Assembly (NCBI GenBank): GCA_040954595.2
Contig: CM082597.2
Location: forward strand, 2,542,001-2,606,000
Source of the DNA: Balanoglossus misakiensis
Lineage: Eukaryota; Hemichordata
Direction: 5' to 3'
Length of the DNA: 64,000 nt
The notes under the pieces are model-generated. The model worked only from the letters and a program-made list of their open reading frames with translations. It was not told the DNA's origin and did no database searches. A program made the translations under genes and the position numbers. Each line of letters opens with the position of its first letter. Positions within the stretch are counted from its first letter, which is position 1. Below are positions 12,201 through 19,400 of the stretch, piece after piece.

Positions 12201-14768
12201 ATAACAGTCAGTTGACAGAACTTTGGGGGTCTGTTTTCTTATTGAACTTGGTATAACTGCATGCGTTCGCAACCGGAAGCTTTGAACAACAGACCGTGTA
12301 CCATGCAAGCTTGTCTCGCATTCGAACTCCCCATATGGATCAACCAAACGAAAGAATCCTTTTCCCTCAGACCTCACCTGCAATTCTTATCATATCGTTG
12401 CTCAAATCACCCTTCTCCTCCTCAGCTCGGTATATGATATGTTGGTCGTACACGCTCGAACCAGTTTCGAGGGGCATCACTTTGATTTCCATGCCGTCAA
12501 TGTACAGAGACCCATCCTGTGAAAGCAATTTCTGATGTTATAGATTTTTGGCACCTTTCAAAGACAAGTTATCGCTCGTAAAATAGTCATGGTAACAAGA
12601 CTGCATGTGCGTGTCAAATTTGGGTAGAGAGTAAACCAGAGCATCGTGTGATAGGCGGCCACGTTTGATCATTCCACAAAACCAAAACATTTTATTTTGC
12701 CACAATGACAGACTGCATGTCGCCTCAGAAAAAGTGGGCGTGTTTCTCCCACGGTATTTCTGAAAATGTCACACCGCAATCAATGAAAACTTAGCTACTT
12801 TGTGACGTTAAAAACTGTCTATTATCGCTGTTCAAATATTATTGAAGATGAGAGAATAAATCCGTGCGTCGAGCTTTGTTGACCGTGTAACTGAAAGCGT
12901 CACAGACCTTAATACTTCTAACACATGTATTCAGGGCCATTGTTCCGTGATGTGCCATGGACGCAAATTTATGGATTGACTGAATCAATGTCAACAGTTT
13001 GAAAGGTCTAGTCCGAACGTCAATATTTTTGTGCGAGGGTGAAAATACTGTAGTTTCTAAAATTCGCAAATATTGCATCATCCTCGTTATATGAAATGAA
13101 TAGAATCAGTTCTGGTCTTACCAGGCCATCTGTCTGGGTAAAAGCTGCGATTCCACGCCCCAGTTCTTCATCGGTGGCCGGATCCTTCTTGACCACGTGG
13201 CCGATGAAATGTTTGTGAGAGTCATAGGACAGGGTCTCGGTCATCTGTTGGACGTCAGTTCTGCGCAGTAGTTCGGCGCCGGGTCGAATAAGATCTGATT
13301 ACATCAAGACAAAATGTAGCACTGATTACAGTACATAGGAAAAAATCACTTCTGATACACAGAAATTATTTTTATTGCGACGATTTTTTTTCTATTACAG
13401 AAATTTTAAAGTATCTTCTGTAAAGACGGTCAACTTGGACCCACTCCACAATGTAACGCGTCGTACAATTAATTATACTGTACCTTTATTTCTTGTCATG
13501 GTGACTGAAAATTTTGCGCAGAGTCCGACAAATTCAACGGCGGTAACTTCATTATTCCAACTGATGGCAGAAATACTCGGTGTGGTGATGTTGAAGATCA
13601 AGTCTGAGAGAGGGAGAGGGAGAGGGGAAGAGAGAGACTTTAGCAAGTGCACGTTTTACATCTGGCAAATTATTCTTACACTAAGTTCCCATTAAGCCAT
13701 TCTTGCTTGCGTTTTGAGGAAAAAAAATATTTTGTATTAGTTGTAATAATAGAAGCTGCGTGAAAATTTTGTCCTATGAACAAGTTGGCTTCATTTCCAG
13801 AGTTGGGTCGATATTTCGATTTTTAAACAAAACATTTCCTCTCTTTAGAAAACATTAATATGTAATTTCACGAACAGATAGTTTGATCGAAAGATTACTC
13901 GAAAATTCTTTAGTTGACAAAATACTGTTCCATGTGAATATTATAGTTTTTAAATCGTCGTGTATATATGTTCTTAATCAAATGTACACAAGAGACTGCA
14001 CAGCCACTATGTATTTCTCAAGTGAATTCATCATCTGGTTGTTGTTCAGCTTTCTATCGCCAGATTAATATTCACCCGAAACCCTAAACACTTACTTACC
14101 TAGAGATCGTTTTGATCGTGAGTTTCGACGAATTCTTGAGATTATCACATCGTCTTCTAACTACATGTAAAGAAACATAATTATCGATAATTATCAGGCG
14201 AATTCTATTCATTCTTTTTCGTATTTCTTTCGAAACCAGGCAGAGATGTTTCTCTCTATCTCTATCAGTCAGTCTGTTTCTGTCTCTCTCATGCACGTAT
14301 GAACCCATACACACATAGATATGAAGTTTCAATTTTTGGTCTGATAGGGATTTTATTGCCTCTTCATGGCAAACCTAGTCGTTTTACTGTAAATGATTTT
14401 TCTGACACAGGAAATTGGCCGCTTTTACATCTCACCCTTTGTCGGCACTGTATATATCTAAATGTCTCTCTCTGTCTCTCTCTGTCTCTCTCTCAATCAT
14501 AGAAAAAAAACTGAAAACTGCTAACGAGTTTAACATTTTGACAAATATAAGAAAATAAACGTTTTGGGTTTTTGCTTTATGGGTGCCGAAACCCAGGAAC
14601 ACGCCATCTCGCACAAGTTCCACTTTTGAGGAGTTACCAGCGACTTGTTCAGAAAAGAGAAAAATATACAAGAGACAAACTGACCTGTTGCTCGCTGCTA
14701 GCTAAGTAACCCACGGCAGAAAGTAGTATAAGCCCGAAAATAAGTAACTCAGGACGCGGATTCTGCAT
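111..14768 (-). CDS. Secreted ADAMTS-like pseudoprotease fused to a C-type lectin/EGF array (37 exons, 3' end outside the window)
   Basis: Exons were joined by reading frame and GT-AG sites (one GC-AG). They are 14685-14768, 14100-14160, 13484-13603, 13122-13294, 12378-12516, 12031-12182, 11527-11625, 9913-10052, 9152-9289, 8912-9028, 8607-8772, 8343-8453, 8142-8205, 7660-7954, 7496-7563, 7038-7335, 6724-6794, 6463-6567, 6004-6289, 5707-5777, 5273-5380, 4749-5028, 4476-4549, 4263-4364, 4087-4125, 3617-3914, 3372-3445, 3079-3192, 2669-2963, 2476-2543, 2228-2332, 1699-1975, 1414-1487, 1137-1250, 681-975, 399-472 and 111-215. All 36 junctions keep one frame (5254 nt, 1751 residues). Order: signal peptide, M12B propeptide, metalloprotease-like domain, disintegrin-like/Cys-rich block, then CTLD1, CTLD2, EGF1, CTLD3, EGF2, CTLD4, EGF3, Thr linker, CTLD5, EGF4, CTLD6, EGF5, CTLD7, EGF6, CTLD8, EGF7. 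The last exon ends on a good donor, so the gene continues past base 1. The product is inferred to be secreted. Its ligand is unknown. No thrombospondin or transmembrane segment is seen. Confidence 0.85.
399..975 (-). CDS. CTLD8 (exons 35-36)
   Basis: Exons 681-975 and 399-472 encode residues ~1594-1716. Motifs: PDTPPTVRYHLSS, SCDYIGGDL, ETEVLIGLHKINGVWMADG, KDCAYV, WYMTDC and HVCEFG. It is subtype 'b'. The second exon uses the acceptor TTTTCTCAG at 473-474. Two nearer AG dinucleotides would put a stop in frame, so this choice is forced by the frame. Confidence 0.86.
1137..1250 (-). CDS. EGF-like domain 6 (exon 34)
   Basis: One 114-nt phase 1-1 exon, residues ~1556-1593, encodes DCLDGTPWCRNNGQVTMD and CSCSCAVGWKGPFC. 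It is the sister of EGF4. Confidence 0.86.
1414..1975 (-). CDS. CTLD7 (exons 32-33)
   Basis: Exons 1699-1975 and 1414-1487 encode residues ~1439-1555. Motifs: FMYWVNLMPVSG, ECVAMGGRLAVVPN, RLYFDLWKENDVWINSDG, DYFDWAFSVDALDDC, FQSLLC and LSICEFG. It is subtype 'c' like CTLD4. The second exon ends TTTG|GCAAGT: a GC donor where every sibling exon has GT. Confidence 0.86.
2228..2332 (-). CDS. EGF-like domain 5 (exon 31)
   Basis: One 105-nt phase 1-1 exon, residues ~1404-1438, encodes DCSGGSWCQNGVITAHAEDG and CVCSCHSGWSGEFC. It is almost identical to EGF7 (D-C-S-G-G-x-W-C-x-N-G-V-I-T-A-H-A-E), including long matching stretches at the DNA level, so the duplication is fairly recent. Confidence 0.87.
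2476..2963 (-). CDS. CTLD6 (exons 29-30)
   Basis: Exons 2669-2963 and 2476-2543 encode residues ~1283-1403. Motifs: PTPNVRYRLSEET, ACSYIGGIL, TEVLIGLNKANGIWMADD, KDCAYI, WYMVDC and YVCEFG. It is subtype 'b' and nearly matches CTLD8 across the core (T-E-T/V-E-V-L-I-G-L, W-M-A-D, N-Q-Q-G-x-Y-S). EPN and WND are absent. Confidence 0.88.
3079..3192 (-). CDS. EGF-like domain 4 (exon 28)
   Basis: One 114-nt phase 1-1 exon, residues ~1245-1282, encodes DCLDGAPWCRNGGV and CTCDCPPGWSGMFC. It is closest to EGF6 (same D-C-L-D-G-x-P-W-C-R-N opening). That is one sign that the EGF4-CTLD6-EGF5-CTLD7 set and the EGF6-CTLD8-EGF7 set are duplicates. Confidence 0.86.
   Translation of the reverse strand: MVWMVHHGVVMAVSLISIVLTPHAPATVHQVGQGCFA
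3372..3914 (-). CDS. CTLD5 (exons 26-27)
   Basis: Exons 3617-3914 and 3372-3445 encode residues ~1121-1244. Motifs: LWLPQVQYKRSDAQLNCEAY, KIYFGLHLDNGVWRYEDG, NWANNEPETGGLEC, YQWFAVNC and HLCEFG. It is subtype 'a', most like CTLD2. NEP is kept in the long loop and WND is lost. Confidence 0.88.
4087..4125 (-). CDS. Thr/Pro-rich linker microexon (exon 25)
   Basis: A 39-nt phase 1-1 exon encodes ISTTTTLPPTTTP, a mucin-like linker likely to be O-glycosylated. It has a good pyrimidine tract plus CAG acceptor and a GTAAGG donor, and removing it would not change the frame. It sits exactly between the first and second sets of CTLD-EGF modules, as a hinge would. Confidence 0.7.
4263..4364 (-). CDS. 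EGF-like domain 3 (exon 24)
   Basis: One 102-nt phase 1-1 exon, residues ~1074-1107, encodes DCTHSDWCHHGTVVSG and CSCLCDEYWEGTFC. It keeps six Cys but has a Tyr-Trp-Glu-Gly ending in place of Gly-Trp-x-Gly. It closes the first a-b-c set of CTLDs. Confidence 0.82.
4476..5028 (-). CDS. CTLD4 (exons 22-23)
   Basis: Exons 4749-5028 and 4476-4549 encode residues ~956-1073. Motifs: IKYWLNPISVDG, KCSARFGRLAVVPN, KVYFDIHKVNGVWINADG, WAFSFQDEHDC, WTPGLC and LSLCEFG. It is subtype 'c' with CTLD7 (shared R-L-A-V-V-P-N, F-D-x-x-K and W-I-N-x-D-G). No EPN/QPD or WND is present. Confidence 0.87.
5273..5380 (-). CDS. EGF-like domain 2 (exon 21)
   Basis: One 108-nt phase 1-1 exon, residues ~920-955, encodes DCTVDTTWCVNGDVIMD and CFCQCYYTWTGEFC. 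It has six Cys with the same spacing class as the other EGF domains of this gene. Confidence 0.85.
5707..6289 (-). CDS. CTLD3 (exons 19-20)
   Basis: Exons 6004-6289 and 5707-5777 encode residues ~801-919. Motifs: PDTTPTVRYML opening, ACSGLGGQL, VLFGLHKTGEWW, WLGDNPGSNDC, WVGTDC and VCEFG. The fold and four Cys are kept. The long loop lacks EPN/QPD and there is no WND, so calcium-dependent sugar binding is not predicted. It is subtype 'b', shared with CTLD6 and CTLD8 (opening P-D-x-x-P-x-V-R-Y). Confidence 0.87.
6463..6567 (-). CDS. EGF-like domain 1 (exon 18)
   Basis: One 105-nt phase 1-1 exon encodes DCVVDTAWCQRG through CSCVCDSGWTGMFC (residues ~766-800). Six Cys are spaced C-x6-C-x11-C-x-C-x-C-x8-C, with the G-W-x-G-x-F-C ending of EGF repeats. 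No calcium-binding EGF signature (D-x-D-E-C) is present. Confidence 0.85.
6724..7335 (-). CDS. CTLD2 (exons 16-17)
   Basis: Exons 7038-7335 and 6724-6794 encode residues ~643-765. Key motifs are TYWLPQPTREHSLAKANCEL, YGGRL, GIYLQLQKVDGVWKYEDG, WTSGEPANNDFDC, YQWVAENC and LHLCEFG. It has four Cys. GEP is kept in the long loop, but the second calcium motif is WVAEN instead of WND. It belongs with CTLD5 to subtype 'a' (opening x-W-L-P-Q). Its module has the symmetric 1-2-1 intron phases. Confidence 0.88.
7496..7954 (-). CDS. CTLD1 (exons 14-15)
   Basis: Exons 7660-7954 and 7496-7563 encode residues ~522-642, a C-type lectin fold. Seen in order: ECIAYGGAL (first Cys and the 'C-x-x-x-G-G-x-L' helix), FYFGLHQ (the 'W-I-G-L' strand), FNWAGIEPDEKNNHC (the long-loop region with EPD where mannose binders have EPN), then WLDYGC and VCEIG. 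The four canonical Cys are present. 'WND' is replaced by WLD. It is the only CTLD not followed by an EGF domain. Introns have phases 1-2-1. Confidence 0.88.
8142..8772 (-). CDS. Exons 11-13: ADAMTS-type disintegrin-like/Cys-rich block
   Basis: Exons 8607-8772, 8343-8453 and 8142-8205 encode residues ~409-521. They begin with NDGDCFSDAP, aligning with the 'C-L-L-D-x-P' that closes ADAMTS catalytic domains. Then come DHDCYLKY (like 'xxQCxxxFG'), GDCHIWCN (matching 'CxxLWC'), SDCTTQGQMPTFVDATCG (matching 'C-x-T-...-P-x-x-D-G-T-x-C-G'), and a Cys-rich tail VCDAVLGCICPEGVTCN. No TSP1 repeat follows, unlike true ADAMTS enzymes. The chain passes directly into CTLD1 through a phase 1 intron. Confidence 0.72.
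8912..12182 (-). CDS. Exons 6-10: ADAMTS-like metalloprotease domain with degenerate zinc site
   Basis: Exons 12031-12182, 11527-11625, 9913-10052, 9152-9289 and 8912-9028 encode residues ~193-408. Exon 6 holds ETRRRRRDLA, a polybasic propeptide cleavage site after residue 206, then the N-terminal strand IELMAVIEFDVFMEL. The helix containing F-x-x-W (FAFAWEKQL) and YYDVAFVLGG match the ADAMTS 'FCxWQ...HxDxAxLLT' block. The active-site region reads ARQFGHILGMDNDE (363-376) where the family has A-H-E-L-G-H-N-L-G-M-x-H-D. So His1 is Arg, Glu is Gln and His3 is Asn; only His368 remains. A Met-turn-like GIMS (385-388) and FTSCNRYDAMTYL follow. The fold is intact but the catalytic residues are not: a pseudoprotease. 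Confidence 0.8.
12378..13603 (-). CDS. Exons 3-5: reprolysin-type propeptide
   Basis: Exons 13484-13603, 13122-13294 and 12378-12516 encode residues ~49-192. The segment carries features of M12B/ADAMTS propeptides: a string ending FTQTDGL followed across the exon junction by DGSLYIDGMEIKVMPL (the family's 'G-L-x-G-x-I-x-I-x-G-x-x-Y-x-I-x-P' region), then DQHIIYRAEE, matching the conserved 'H-x-I-Y-R' stretch. No obvious cysteine-switch Cys is seen in this part, so latency by that mechanism may be absent. The polypyrimidine tract before exon 3 (plus 13605-13634) is a GA/CT microsatellite. Confidence 0.7.
14100..14768 (-). CDS. Exons 1-2: signal peptide and N-terminal dibasic segment
   Basis: Exon 1 (14685-14768) starts at the ATG at 14768 and encodes MQNPRPELLIFGLILLSAVG, a short n-region followed by a hydrophobic core ending near residue 24: a typical signal peptide. 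Exon 2 (14100-14160) encodes residues 29-48 and contains RIRR (37-40) and RSKR (43-46). The second matches the furin consensus R-X-K/R-R. The start is preferred because it follows the TATA box at the expected distance and is the only ATG giving a leader in frame with the propeptide. Exon 2 ends in phase 1 at GTAAGT. Confidence 0.75.
14463..14496. repeat. (CTCTGT/CTCT)n microsatellite in intron 1 of the lectin gene
   Basis: Short TCTCTC/TGTCTC repeat, non-coding. Confidence 0.85.
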
Positions 14769-14825
14769 TTTGTACGTATCCGATCGCGTCCAACACCTGA
14801 GCGACCACTGGTGCCGAAAGAACGG

Positions 14826-14836
14826 TTTTTATATAA
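14826..14836 (-). promoter_or_regulatory. TATA box of the lectin/pseudoprotease gene
   Basis: On the minus strand this reads TTATATAAAAA, 58-68 bp upstream of the start codon at 14768. An initiator-like TCAG lies about 30 bp downstream of it (plus-strand 14796-14804), which would give a short 5' leader of about 30 nt. Spacing and sequence fit a TATA-driven promoter. The start site itself is not demonstrated. Confidence 0.55.
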
Positions 14837-15518
14837 CCCTACAAGTCGCCATTGGGGGCAAACTTTGAGTGCTTACGTCGGCGTTTTCTAAGCCTCGCTG
14901 TGAGCCATGTTAAAAGTTTTTAATTTTCATGCACAATATTTGCACTGGCGGCTGCCACTCTGCCCCGATATTTTCGATTCTTTTCACTGACGATGAAAGG
15001 ATAATTGTTTACCCTCGCTGCGAGCTTGATAACCGACGGAGAACGCCGACAGTGGGTGTTGGTTTTACGGACGTCGCCCGCCCATCGCTTCCTTTGGGCG
15101 AAATCGATTTTCCAGGACAATTTCCGCGAATAATTTCCAAAGCAAAGCGACCGTAAAAGACTCTAACCTCTTTGTCGTTAACATAAACAGACGACATGGC
15201 AATTTATTTAAATTCCGAGTTTTCTACCTGATGTGAACATAATAGCGCGTACGGCGAACACAAAGAAACTATACCTGCCACGGTACGACACCCATTTTAA
15301 TGTTTTTCTAGTAAATAACTGTAAAATAGTTGATTTTCTCATCAAAAGACTTGAAAATCAAACATTTTACTGTGGAAATAACACAAAAAGCAGAATATGG
15401 AAGTTGAAGGATGGTATATTCTAGTAAGTCTTTAATTGTTCATGTTTTGTACACACTGATCGAATTTTAGTAATTTTTAAAACCGTACGACAGTTTACAA
15501 AAATGTTAATGAAATATT

Positions 15519-15737
15519 TTACAAGTTGAAATTATTTTGTTTGATCTCAAAAGAAGTCTTTGCAAAAAACCAACTGTTCAGCAAGAAACTTGCGGCTGCA
15601 AATATGAAACCATCAGTGATGGAAATTACCAGGCGAGTGGTACCATCCATTGTTCGGTCGTGTAACTTTTTGTTTGGCGTGGGACGATAGTCGTTGTTTG
15701 TGGTGGCTGTTTTCATAATTGTGTGTTTGGAACTCAT
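15519..15737 (-). CDS. Possible small ORF with one hydrophobic segment (unassigned)
   Basis: A 72-codon frame opens with an ATG in good context (CACCATGAG). It encodes a polar N-terminal half and a hydrophobic stretch (LVISITDGFIFAAASFLLNS) that could be a membrane segment. No homologue is recognised, no splice sites obviously extend it, and frames of this length occur by chance here. It lies about 0.75 kb upstream of the lectin gene TATA box on the same strand. It may be noise. Confidence 0.18.
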   Translation of the reverse strand: MSSKHTIMKTATTNNDYRPTPNKKLHDRTMDGTTRLVISITDGFIFAAASFLLNSWFFAKTSFEIKQNNFNL

Positions 15738-16429
15738 GGTGATAAGGTCAGACTTGTTCGTGGCATGTTATGGCGACACCATCGCCCTCTATAGTGCAAA
15801 ATGTTGAAACTTTCGGCCTAGGTGGCAGTTTGTTGCCAGCGATACTACTATTACTTACGGTTACAAAAAAGGGGGAGGGACTTTTGGTTCATCTAATATA
15901 TTTCTGATAGTTCCCTAACATTTTACCCCGAATTATATGCACCAGTCAGTCTAATTACAGAGTGCTTTTATATGGGTACGGCAGGACTGCTGGGGAAACG
16001 ACTGAAGGGTAACGATAGAACTGTCGTTGCAGTGTCGTTTTAGTGAAGGAATACTATATGTAATTTTAGAAATATATATTTCAGAATATATACATATATA
16101 CTACATGTAATTTTAAAGGACACTTGTACGCATGCACACACAAGCACATACATACATCTCATTGGAATTAAAACTGATTAGGCCTTAGATGCAGAAGCAG
16201 AAACTCGTTATATCCGTCGATAACGTTAATCCACCTGTCCACAAGGAGGAATTACCCTTAATTGAAAAACTGTCAATTAATTTTTTAAACACGTCATGGG
16301 TGACTAATTGCGTCAAAGTCTTCGGAAGTGCGATGCTGAGATACTCGAGGAAAACGAATTCAATCACTCGTGACGTAAGCTTTGACATTTGGAAGAAACT
16401 ACAGATTCCTAACACGGCGGAAAAAACAT

Positions 16430-16451
16430 AGTGACCTTTGGAAAGGTCACT
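16430..16451. promoter_or_regulatory. Inverted palindrome with everted nuclear-receptor half-sites
   Basis: AGTGACCTTT and AAAGGTCACT are perfect 10-bp inverted arms separated by GG. The core is TGACCT, six bases, AGGTCA: an everted repeat of the nuclear-receptor half-site with a 6-bp spacer (ER6). Function is inferred from the motif only. Confidence 0.35.
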
Positions 16452-19400
16452 TCATTGGCTTTAGGGGTTCCGCCCACATTTGTACAATCTCCCACGGGGC
16501 AGACCTCAGGTAATCAAGATAGTCATATGAACGGATGACGCCTCGGTAGCTGAAGCCTTATTAGGGTGTTTTCTTTCCTGTTTTTCTCCTCATTCCTTCT
16601 TTCTGTGAAAATAACAGCTAAAATTACAAACAGAAATCACGACATTTTGAAATTAATTAATACAGGCATCACGATATCGATAACACGTGTTCAGGACGAG
16701 AGCACTTAATATTATTTGTCTCTCCCACACACACATACACAAACACATACAACCTGACACGAGCACAAACAAGGGCAGATCCCCCAGCCACTTGACATGC
16801 GCAAAAGAATCATTCTGATTGCACCGCCACTGACTGATAGCGCCCGCTACAGTTGTTTTTTCAGCGAGTGCGTTCAGAGCTTCTGAAATATGTCAAATCT
16901 GGTATCACGACGCACTAGAGCGATGACGTCAACGGACCGACAATGTGGCGTGACCCACGTCGAGGCGAGTAATAAAGAAGGTTATGAAAACGCACAATTA
17001 AGACCACCATGGGCGATTCCTTTGTAATCCCCTCCACGTACAAACCAGCATGGGCCGCGACCAATCTGTTGAGAAACACTCCAACACGCACAATTGCAAA
17101 CTACATGTATAGGATTCACAGATGGGCACGAAATTCCACTAATATATATCTTCATTTATTTTTCGAGGCAATTTCTTCTCACGAATGCTACCTGGCGATC
17201 AATAGCGTCTGTACGTAACACGGGTTCTAGTTTCACATCCGTATTATATGATATATTTTCTGCCATCGAAAATCGTCATTGCAACGTGGTAATCACATGA
17301 TCAGGTTCTCATATTCATCTTTTTCACCAGAACTGCTGTATAAAGAGCACATTATTTCGGTAACAATTTGTTAAATATTGCAACGTGGCGAGCACATGGT
17401 TGGGCTTACAATGTATCGTCAACTGAGTGTTTGCGAAAATTGGTGTGACGTCAAACCGACCGGGCATGACGTCATTGGCAAGCTGGTCTTCTGTTAAATC
17501 GTTGATTAAGTTGTATAATCAGCTTAAAAAGGTACTATCTAAAAAAGAATTGTGGATTGTGTGCTTTAGAGCCCTGCCTCGGTCGTTAAAAATAGATATG
17601 TATTTTGCAAGCTGAACAGCCGTATACCGGGACGCACCTCTTGTTTTGCATATTTCACATTGACAAGAGATGCCATACGGATCAGCCAAGCATCCTTAAC
17701 TTTCTGTACATGTTTTTGTGACTTAAAAATAAAAAATGCTTGAATAAATATATTATTTTTGAAAATTACGAGACGTTTCAATACTGGCCTTGCTTTTATT
17801 GCTGCTTTGGATATTATTCATTTCAAATATCTCTCAAACCTCCGTGGGGGTCGTGGATCCATTTGAATCAGGAGGTAATAAATATAACGTGACGATTTTC
17901 GAGGGCTCTGGGTTGTTTTCTTGGTTTTGCATGATGGCTTAAATGTTCAAGCGGGAAAAAAGGTCAACAGAGAGAGTGAAATGATTTTTAAATTACACAT
18001 AATAATTAATAAATCGAAGAACAAAATATCATTACTTCACTTGTTTGATCGAAGCGTAATATTATAAACTGTACTGATTTAATCGCGCGGGTTTTGCTGT
18101 TCAAATCAATCTGGGAAATAAATCCCCGCGGCATTGGAAGTGACGTCATCACCAACCTTCCTTCTCATTTTTCCATGTAACGGGTCACACGCGGACTGTT
18201 TGAGATTTCGCACATCACAAGGACATGGTGACAGCTTTGATTAGAGGACTCTATCGTCTAGTACTCCTGGGACGGGAGATAAACACTCGGGTCTCAAATT
18301 ATAACGCCTCCACAACTACGATAAAAAAAGAAACAAAGAAAAACATGTTTACGGGTTTTGTGATAAACAGAGAGAAGTCTACTGAACTGAAGCCCCCTTG
18401 CTATCGCCCACGATTAAAATTGAGTTGGAAAACAGTATGCTACTATGCTATTTTGGCATTCGACGATATTTGGGATAATTGGAGTAAACTTTGTCATTTT
18501 ATAAATAAAACAGAACGATGCGAAAGGGGGATGTAAACGGCTTACACGAGGTTAATTTTCAAAAACTGAAAGGTCATAAACGTGACTGCACTTTTCAGTG
18601 TATTCGTTCGTTACATGAATCCACGACCCCCCCCCCCCCCCTCTTTACTGTTCTTCAGTCCGTGAATTTCTTGATATTTCCTCGAGAGGCATACTTTGAA
18701 GGTATTCCAGTTAACTATCCGTATGCCTGGTCTGTCTGCCTGCCTGTCTGTCTGTCAGTAGCAGAAAGACAACAAAACCGACCAACAGTGGATAGTGTAA
18801 TACTGTATTCACTCGCGTGTGTCGGTAACTTTCTATTCGCGAATTTAATCGGGTATTACACACCCTCTGAATTGTCCCAAATATAACAAATTTGAGAGCA
18901 GACATTTTGTATGTACAATCCCCAAATGACCCCCGTCCATCATGTCTGGCCCTGACCTCAGCTTCCAATGAAAGCCCCATTGCCAAAAAAATGAAGTCCC
19001 AGGTACCGGGTATTTGCCAAGCAAATAGAACACACAAGCCAAAGGCCAGCGTGTCCCCGTTGGGCAGTGACAATAAACATTGAAGGCCGCTAACACATCC
19101 AGGGGACTACGCTCCCATTATTCCAACCGTTCACCTGATACCCGGTTTGACGTCAATGCCCGTCATAGAAATAACAATATTCGTCAAAGGGACAATTGTC
19201 TGAACGCCGTAACATTCTTTCAATTGAAAGGCTTCAGTAGATAATTCTATCAATAAAGTTAACGTCTTGCTACCGCGGAATAACAATGCGAATTCACAAA
19301 ATATTCTCTCGCTTGTAAAAATGCCGGTGGTTTGGAATGGTTTTGAAAAAATGCAACTCTGGTTTTGCTGGTGTGTTCGTAACAGCCAGGAAACTTTACC

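Larger units (their letters stand above)
14840..16900. other. Upstream flank of the lectin gene; no recognised gene
   Basis: CpG-rich, non-repetitive sequence with overlapping short open frames on both strands and no protein family I recognise. It contains the small frame at 15519-15737 and the ER6 palindrome at 16430. CpG is dense (about 17 in 14941-15120), as in an unmethylated promoter-proximal region. Confidence 0.5.
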
